Under the pieces are notes generated by a model. That model did not search any database. It was not told the DNA's origin and worked only from the letters and a program-made list of their open reading frames with translations. From positions 1-8,697 of the forward strand of contig JAXDOR010000125.1 in the NCBI GenBank assembly GCA_034668825.1: a DNA stretch of 8,697 nucleotides. Direction: 5' to 3'. Below, piece by piece: positions 5,111-8,697 of the stretch (position 1 is the first letter of the stretch; each line of letters starts with the position of its first letter). This DNA comes from CANKHA01 sp034668825 (lineage in GTDB: Bacteria; Pseudomonadota; Alphaproteobacteria; Rhizobiales; Xanthobacteraceae). The translations under genes and the position numbers were made by a program.

Positions 5111-6754
5111 ATGCGCGCCATGAACAAGCAACTCAGCGCCGAGGAGGCCGGCAAGAACTCGCCGCTTGCCGCCGAAGTGGAGCGCCGGCGCACCTTCGCC
5201 ATCATCTCGCATCCGGACGCGGGCAAGACCACGCTTACGGAAAAGCTCTTGCTGTTCGGCGGCGCCATCAATCTCGCCGGCCAGGTGAAGGCCAAGCGCG
5301 ACCGCCGCTCCACCCGCTCGGATTGGATGTCGATCGAGCGCGAGCGCGGCATTTCCGTCGTCACCTCGGTGATGACCTTCGAATACGAGGGCCGCGTCTT
5401 CAACCTGCTCGACACGCCGGGCCACGAGGATTTTTCCGAGGACACTTACCGCACGCTTACCGCGGTGGATTCCGCGGTCATGGTGATCGATGCGGCGAAA
5501 GGCATCGAGGCGCGCACGCGCAAGCTATTCGAAGTCTGCCGGCTGCGCGACATCCCCAACATCACTTTCGTCAACAAGATGGACCGCGAGAGCCGCGATC
5601 CGTTCGATCTGCTCGACGAGATCGAGAAGACGCTGGCGCTCGATACCGCGCCGATGACCTGGCCGATCGGGCGCGGGCGCGATTTCGCCGGTACCTTCGA
5701 CATCGCCAGCGGCGCCATGCGTCTGATGGACGAGGGTGGCAAGACCCACGACCAGCAGGCGCTCGATCTCGCCACGCTGGCCGCGAAAAATACCATGCTC
5801 GACGCCAAAGCCATCGGCGACGAACTAGCTTTGGTAAAGGACGCCTGCCGGCCTTTTGACTTTGCCTCGTTCCGCGAAGGCCACCTGACACCGGTCTATT
5901 TCGGCTCGGCGCTGAGGAATTTCGGCGTCAAGGATTTGCTCGACGCGCTCGCGAGTTTCGCGCCGCCGCCGCGCGCGCAGCAGAGCGACACCCGCAAGGT
6001 CGACGCGCACGATCCGGGCATGAGCGCTTTCGTGTTCAAGATCCAAGCCAACATGGACCCGAACCATCGCGACCGCATCGCCTTCGCGCGCTTGTGCTCG
6101 GGCAAGCTCACGCGCGGCATGAAGGCGAAGCTGGTGCGCACCGGCAAGCCCATGAGCCTGACCACGCCGCATTTCTTCTTCGCGCAGGATCGCGCGCTGG
6201 CCGACGAAGCTTATGCCGGCGATGTGGTCGGCATTCCCAACCACGGCACGCTGCGAATCGGCGACACGCTGACCGAAGGCGAGGACCTGAATTTTGTCGG
6301 CGTGCCGAGCTTCGCGCCGGAAATCCTGCGTCGCGTCCGCCTTACCGATCCGATGAAGGCGAAGAAACTCAAGCAGGCGCTGCAGCAGATGGCGGAGGAG
6401 GGCGTCGTCCAGGTTTTCCGCCCGCAGGATGGCGCGCCCGCCATGGTCGGCGTCGTCGGCCCGCTGCAGCTCGACGTGCTCCAGGCGCGCCTCGCCGCCG
6501 AATACGGGCTGGAGATTGGATTCGAGGTGAGCGAATTCCAGTTGGCGCGATGGATCGCTTGCCCCGACCGCAAGAAACTCGACGATTTTGTTAAGGCGAA
6601 TTATTCCGGCATCGCCGAGGACCTGGACGGCGATCCGGTGTTCATGGCGCGCAATCAATTCTATCTCGATTATACCCGCGAACGTGCGCCGGGCATCGAC
6701 TTCACCGACATCAAGGACATCCGGGAGAAGAGGGCGGTCGCCGCGGTGGCCTAG
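5111..6754 (+). CDS. prfC: Peptide chain release factor 3 (RF3)
   Basis: RF3 is the translational GTPase that removes RF1 and RF2 from the ribosome after peptide release. The 547-residue length is close to family norm (about 525-530) with a modestly longer N-terminus. GTPase motifs are intact: P-loop HPDAGKTT (34-41), switch I element RERGIS (77-82), DTPGHEDFSEDTYR (101-114), and NKMD (155-158). RSDWM before switch I and ARTRKLFEVCRLRDIP are typical RF3, separating it from EF-G and TypA. The beta-barrel and C-terminal domains follow, including RVRLTDPMKAKKLKQALQQM and the QLDVLQARL motif. ATG codons at 5111 and 5120 are both possible starts; neither has a clear ribosome site. The gene follows dctA on the same strand after 54 bases but is functionally unrelated. 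Its TAG stop shares the palindrome CTAG with the stop of the converging flavoprotein gene, a 4-base overlap. Confidence 0.96.
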   Translation: MRAMNKQLSAEEAGKNSPLAAEVERRRTFAIISHPDAGKTTLTEKLLLFGGAINLAGQVKAKRDRRSTRSDWMSIERERGISVVTSVMTFEYEGRVFNLLDTPGHEDFSEDTYRTLTAVDSAVMVIDAAKGIEARTRKLFEVCRLRDIPNITFVNKMDRESRDPFDLLDEIEKTLALDTAPMTWPIGRGRDFAGTFDIASGAMRLMDEGGKTHDQQALDLATLAAKNTMLDAKAIGDELALVKDACRPFDFASFREGHLTPVYFGSALRNFGVKDLLDALASFAPPPRAQQSDTRKVDAHDPGMSAFVFKIQANMDPNHRDRIAFARLCSGKLTRGMKAKLVRTGKPMSLTTPHFFFAQDRALADEAYAGDVVGIPNHGTLRIGDTLTEGEDLNFVGVPSFAPEILRRVRLTDPMKAKKLKQALQQMAEEGVVQVFRPQDGAPAMVGVVGPLQLDVLQARLAAEYGLEIGFEVSEFQLARWIACPDRKKLDDFVKANYSGIAEDLDGDPVFMARNQFYLDYTRERAPGIDFTDIKDIREKRAVAAVA

Positions 6755-7659
6755 CGGTAGTTCCGCGGCAGGCTGGTGTGGATCGCGGTGGCGGCAATAG
6801 CGGCGTGACCGGTGGCGACGCTGATCTGGTGCAGATCGGTGACCACGTCGCCCGCGGCGTAAAGGCCCTCAATCGAGGTCCGTTGCTTATCGTCGACAAA
6901 AACGTTCCCGGTTTCGTTTTGGCGGGCGCCGAGCGCGCTGGCGAGCTGCGAACGCGCCTCGCAGCCGAGCGCGGGATAAAGCACGTCCACTTCGATGCGG
7001 TCGCCATTTTGCAGAATGGCGGTGATGGTGCTTTCCGTTCTTTCCACATCAGTGACCAGCGCGGGCGCCACTTTGACCTTCGCCGCTTTGAGCATGTCTG
7101 CATCCTCGGGAGCGATGCTTTCGGCCTTCTCGGTCGGCAGCAGCACTACGTCGCGGCTATAGGTGCGCATGAACAGGGATTTCTTCGCCGCTCCCTGCAA
7201 GCGTCCAAGCACGCCGATGCGCTTGTCGATGGCTTCGTAGCCGTCGCAGATCGGGCAAAAGCGTAGCGCGCCGCGATAGATAGCGTCCTTCATGCCGGGA
7301 ATGTCTGGACTCTCGTCAACAATACCGGTCGCTAGGAGCACGCGCTGCGCACGCATGGAGCCGCCGTTCACCATTGCCTCGAACTGTCCATCGCTCTTGC
7401 GCAATTCCTCTACCTTACCGCTCTCCAATCGGGCGCCATAGCGGCTCGCCTGTTCGTGCAACGACGCCAACAGGTCCGGCCCGGAAATGCCTTCGGCGAA
7501 TCCCGGATAATTGTGGCTTTCCGGGATCAAGGCGGCGCGGCTTTGGCCGCTATCCACAACCGTCACATTGCGCCGAAAGCGGGCGAGATAAATCGCGGCG
7601 GTCAATCCCGCAGGCCCGCCGCCGACAATCAGGCAATCGATTTCGGAATTGTCCGCCAT
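6751..7659 (-). CDS. Thioredoxin-reductase-like FAD oxidoreductase with divergent pyridine-nucleotide site
   Basis: The 302-residue product has the fold order of low-molecular-weight thioredoxin reductases: FAD-binding GGGPAG (13-18), LLATG (108-112), a redox-active CPIC followed by DG (Cys135, Cys138), and a C-terminal GLYAAGDV FAD motif (266-272). The second nucleotide-binding site is unusual. Where thioredoxin reductase has GGGxxA, this protein has GRLQGA (152-157), and where the NADPH 2'-phosphate motif HRRD is expected it has LLPTEK. The dithiol centre is retained, so it is likely a flavin-disulfide oxidoreductase, but the physiological reductant and partner are unclear. It may belong to the broader thioredoxin-reductase-like group rather than TrxB. 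ATG at 7659 is used; no strong ribosome site precedes it. It lies 34 bases after the SDR gene on the same strand, so co-transcription is likely. No thioredoxin gene is nearby. Confidence 0.87.
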   Translation of the reverse strand: MADNSEIDCLIVGGGPAGLTAAIYLARFRRNVTVVDSGQSRAALIPESHNYPGFAEGISGPDLLASLHEQASRYGARLESGKVEELRKSDGQFEAMVNGGSMRAQRVLLATGIVDESPDIPGMKDAIYRGALRFCPICDGYEAIDKRIGVLGRLQGAAKKSLFMRTYSRDVVLLPTEKAESIAPEDADMLKAAKVKVAPALVTDVERTESTITAILQNGDRIEVDVLYPALGCEARSQLASALGARQNETGNVFVDDKQRTSIEGLYAAGDVVTDLHQISVATGHAAIAATAIHTSLPRNYR

Positions 7660-7693
7660 ACGAGCATCAACGAATGACGGATCGTTAGGTTGC

Positions 7694-8443
7694 CTAGGCG
7701 GGCGACTGAAACGACAGCAGTTTCCCCGCGCGGTAGTCGTAAAGCTTCCCCGTCTCGGTGAAGCTCGGCAGGCAAAGATCGAGGATTTTCTCCGCCACTT
7801 GAGCCGGCTTGGGCAGCGTCGCGGGGTCCTCGCCGGGCATTACGGTGGCGCGCATGCGCGTACGGGTGGGGCCGGGATTGAACAGGTTCACGCGCACGGG
7901 CGTGGAGGCGGTTTCCGCGGCATAGGTGCGCGCCAGCACATCAAGCGCCGCTTTCGAAACCGAGTAGGGGCCGCGATAAGCCTTGGCGCTGCTCGCCGCG
8001 CCCGATGTCAAGAATACGGCGCGGCCGGCGTCGGACTTCTGCAGCAAGGGATCGAGATAGCGGATGAGGTGCCAGTTGGCGGTGACGTTGATGGCCACCA
8101 CGCTGTCCCAGATTTTCGGTTCCACATGGCCGAGCGGTGACGAACTGCCGACAATGGCGGCGTTGCCGACGAGGATGTCCAGGCGGCCATAGCGCTTGCC
8201 GAGCGCGTCCGCGAGACGGGCGATGGCCGGCGTGTCGGTGATATCCAGCGGCACGAGCGTGGCGCTGCCGCCGGCCGCGCGAATTTGATCGTCGAGTTCC
8301 TCCAACCCGCCGACGGTGCGTGCGATGGCGACCACATGCGCACCGGCCTTCGCCAGCACCAGCGCAGTCGCGGCGCCGATCCCGCGCGACGCGCCGGTGA
8401 CCAGCGCGATGCGGTTGGAGAGAGGTTTTGATGTTTCAACCAT
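7694..8443 (-). CDS. Short-chain dehydrogenase/reductase downstream of purF
   Basis: This is a classical SDR of 249 residues. It has the Rossmann glycine motif TGASRGIG (16-23), GNAA in the NNAG position (93-96, an Ala replacing the Gly), structural Asn119, catalytic Ser147, and the YxxxK pair Tyr160 and Lys164, so the Asn-Ser-Tyr-Lys tetrad is complete. NPGPTRT follows the active site, as usual. AR after the second strand suggests NADP(H) preference, which is inference. Substrate cannot be read; FabG-like keto reduction is possible but is not claimed. I use ATG at 8443. The frame extends to an ATG at 8482, but that would place the start inside the palindromic element at 8467-8573, and GGA lies just upstream of 8443. 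The purF-SDR order is, from memory, common in alphaproteobacteria, and transcription from purF is plausible. Confidence 0.9.
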   Translation of the reverse strand: MVETSKPLSNRIALVTGASRGIGAATALVLAKAGAHVVAIARTVGGLEELDDQIRAAGGSATLVPLDITDTPAIARLADALGKRYGRLDILVGNAAIVGSSSPLGHVEPKIWDSVVAINVTANWHLIRYLDPLLQKSDAGRAVFLTSGAASSAKAYRGPYSVSKAALDVLARTYAAETASTPVRVNLFNPGPTRTRMRATVMPGEDPATLPKPAQVAEKILDLCLPSFTETGKLYDYRAGKLLSFQSPA

Positions 8444-8466
8444 CGTCAGTCCGATAACATTTCTTG

Positions 8467-8573
8467 TTGTCATCCCGGACAACCCAAAGGGTTGATCCGG
8501 GATCCACGAAGTCTATCAAGTTAGGGATACATGGGTCCCGGCTCTCGCGCTATGCGCTCGGCCGGGATGACAA
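8467..8573. repeat. 107-base palindromic element with 12-base terminal inverted repeats
   Basis: TTGTCATCCCGG at 8467-8478 is the exact reverse complement of CCGGGATGACAA at 8562-8573. Each half also folds alone. On the left, 8472-8479 pairs with 8496-8503 and 8481-8485 with 8489-8493. On the right, 8536-8542 pairs with 8561-8567 and the two GCGC blocks at 8547-8550 and 8554-8557 pair around a 3-base loop. It sits in the gap between purF and the SDR gene. The form (TCATCCCGG ends, GGATCCA and TGGGTCCCGG inside) resembles a dispersed intergenic repeat I recall from many alphaproteobacterial genomes. No target duplication is evident. It could stabilise or attenuate the purF-SDR message, which is inference. 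Confidence 0.8.
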
Positions 8574-8581
8574 TCAGCGCG

Positions 8582-8697
8582 TCAACTCGCTTCCGCCAAC
8601 AGTGAAAGCTGGCGCGGCGGGGATTCCTGTGCGGTGCGGTCGGTCAGCGGCGTCGGATAGTCGCCGGTGAAGCAGTGGTCGGTGAATTGCGGCTTGA
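8582..8697 (-). CDS. purF: Amidophosphoribosyltransferase, C-terminal end only
   Basis: Reading leftwards from the right edge, an open frame of 37 residues ends in a TGA stop (complement of 8582-8584). It contains QFTDHCFTGDYPTPLTD and the tail QLSLLAEAS. The first stretch is what I know from the extreme C-terminus of alphaproteobacterial PurF, the enzyme that starts de novo purine synthesis by making phosphoribosylamine from PRPP and glutamine. All catalytic parts lie beyond the window, so the call rests on this tail and on the neighbouring SDR gene, which commonly follows purF. The frame has no start within the window. The palindromic element begins only eight bases past the stop. Confidence 0.85.
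   Translation of the reverse strand, partial: KPQFTDHCFTGDYPTPLTDRTAQESPPRQLSLLAEAS

Noticed and set aside
4241..5425. 394-residue minus-strand ORF opposite dctA and prfC
   Set aside because: It is a shadow of two well-recognised plus-strand genes, with a His/Arg/Gly-rich composition and no family features. The same applies to the minus-strand ORF at 5825-6658.
7649..8140. 163-residue plus-strand ORF opposite the SDR gene
   Set aside because: The minus-strand frame encodes a complete SDR with all catalytic residues; the plus frame is Arg/Gly-rich shadow translation.

Overview
The window looks like a chromosomal segment of an alphaproteobacterium. Most of it is high in GC (a hand count of one 60-base line inside guaA gives 43/60). 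The genes are housekeeping types with alphaproteobacterial-style sequences: GMP synthetase, DctA-type carrier, RF3, and purF followed by a short-chain dehydrogenase. I cannot place it below class level. No transposase, phage gene, CRISPR array, rRNA or complete tRNA is visible.

Layout. The 3' two thirds of guaA (1-1038, +) enter from the left edge. Next comes a visibly AT-richer block (about 1039-2107) holding one gene on the opposite strand for an unrecognised multi-pass membrane protein (1063-1959, -). High-GC sequence resumes with an ArsC/Spx-like thioredoxin-fold protein (2120-2482, +) and a cytochrome b561 (2575-3180, +). A 562-base gap without a credible protein gene follows. It opens with a near-consensus sigma-70-type promoter (3177-3203) whose -35 box contains the cytochrome b561 stop codon. 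It continues as a GC-rich segment of roughly 390 bases (about 3211-3600) that can fold into many perfect or nearly perfect helices; I read this as a gene for a long structured non-coding RNA. After it come dctA (3743-5056, +) and prfC (5111-6754, +). prfC converges with a minus-strand group: a partial purF at the right edge (8582-8697), a 107-base dispersed-type palindromic element (8467-8573), an SDR oxidoreductase (7694-8443) and a thioredoxin-reductase-like flavoprotein (6751-7659).

How the parts relate. guaA and purF are both purine-synthesis genes but lie at opposite ends of the window and on opposite strands, so they are not an operon. The SDR and flavoprotein genes are 34 bases apart and read away from purF, which fits one purF-SDR-flavoprotein transcription unit. 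The other genes appear independent. The item most worth a second look is the putative structured RNA at 3211-3600: the promoter, nested helices and the direction of the G-U wobble pairs all point to transcription on the plus strand, and I could not match it to RNase P RNA, tmRNA, SRP RNA or 6S RNA.
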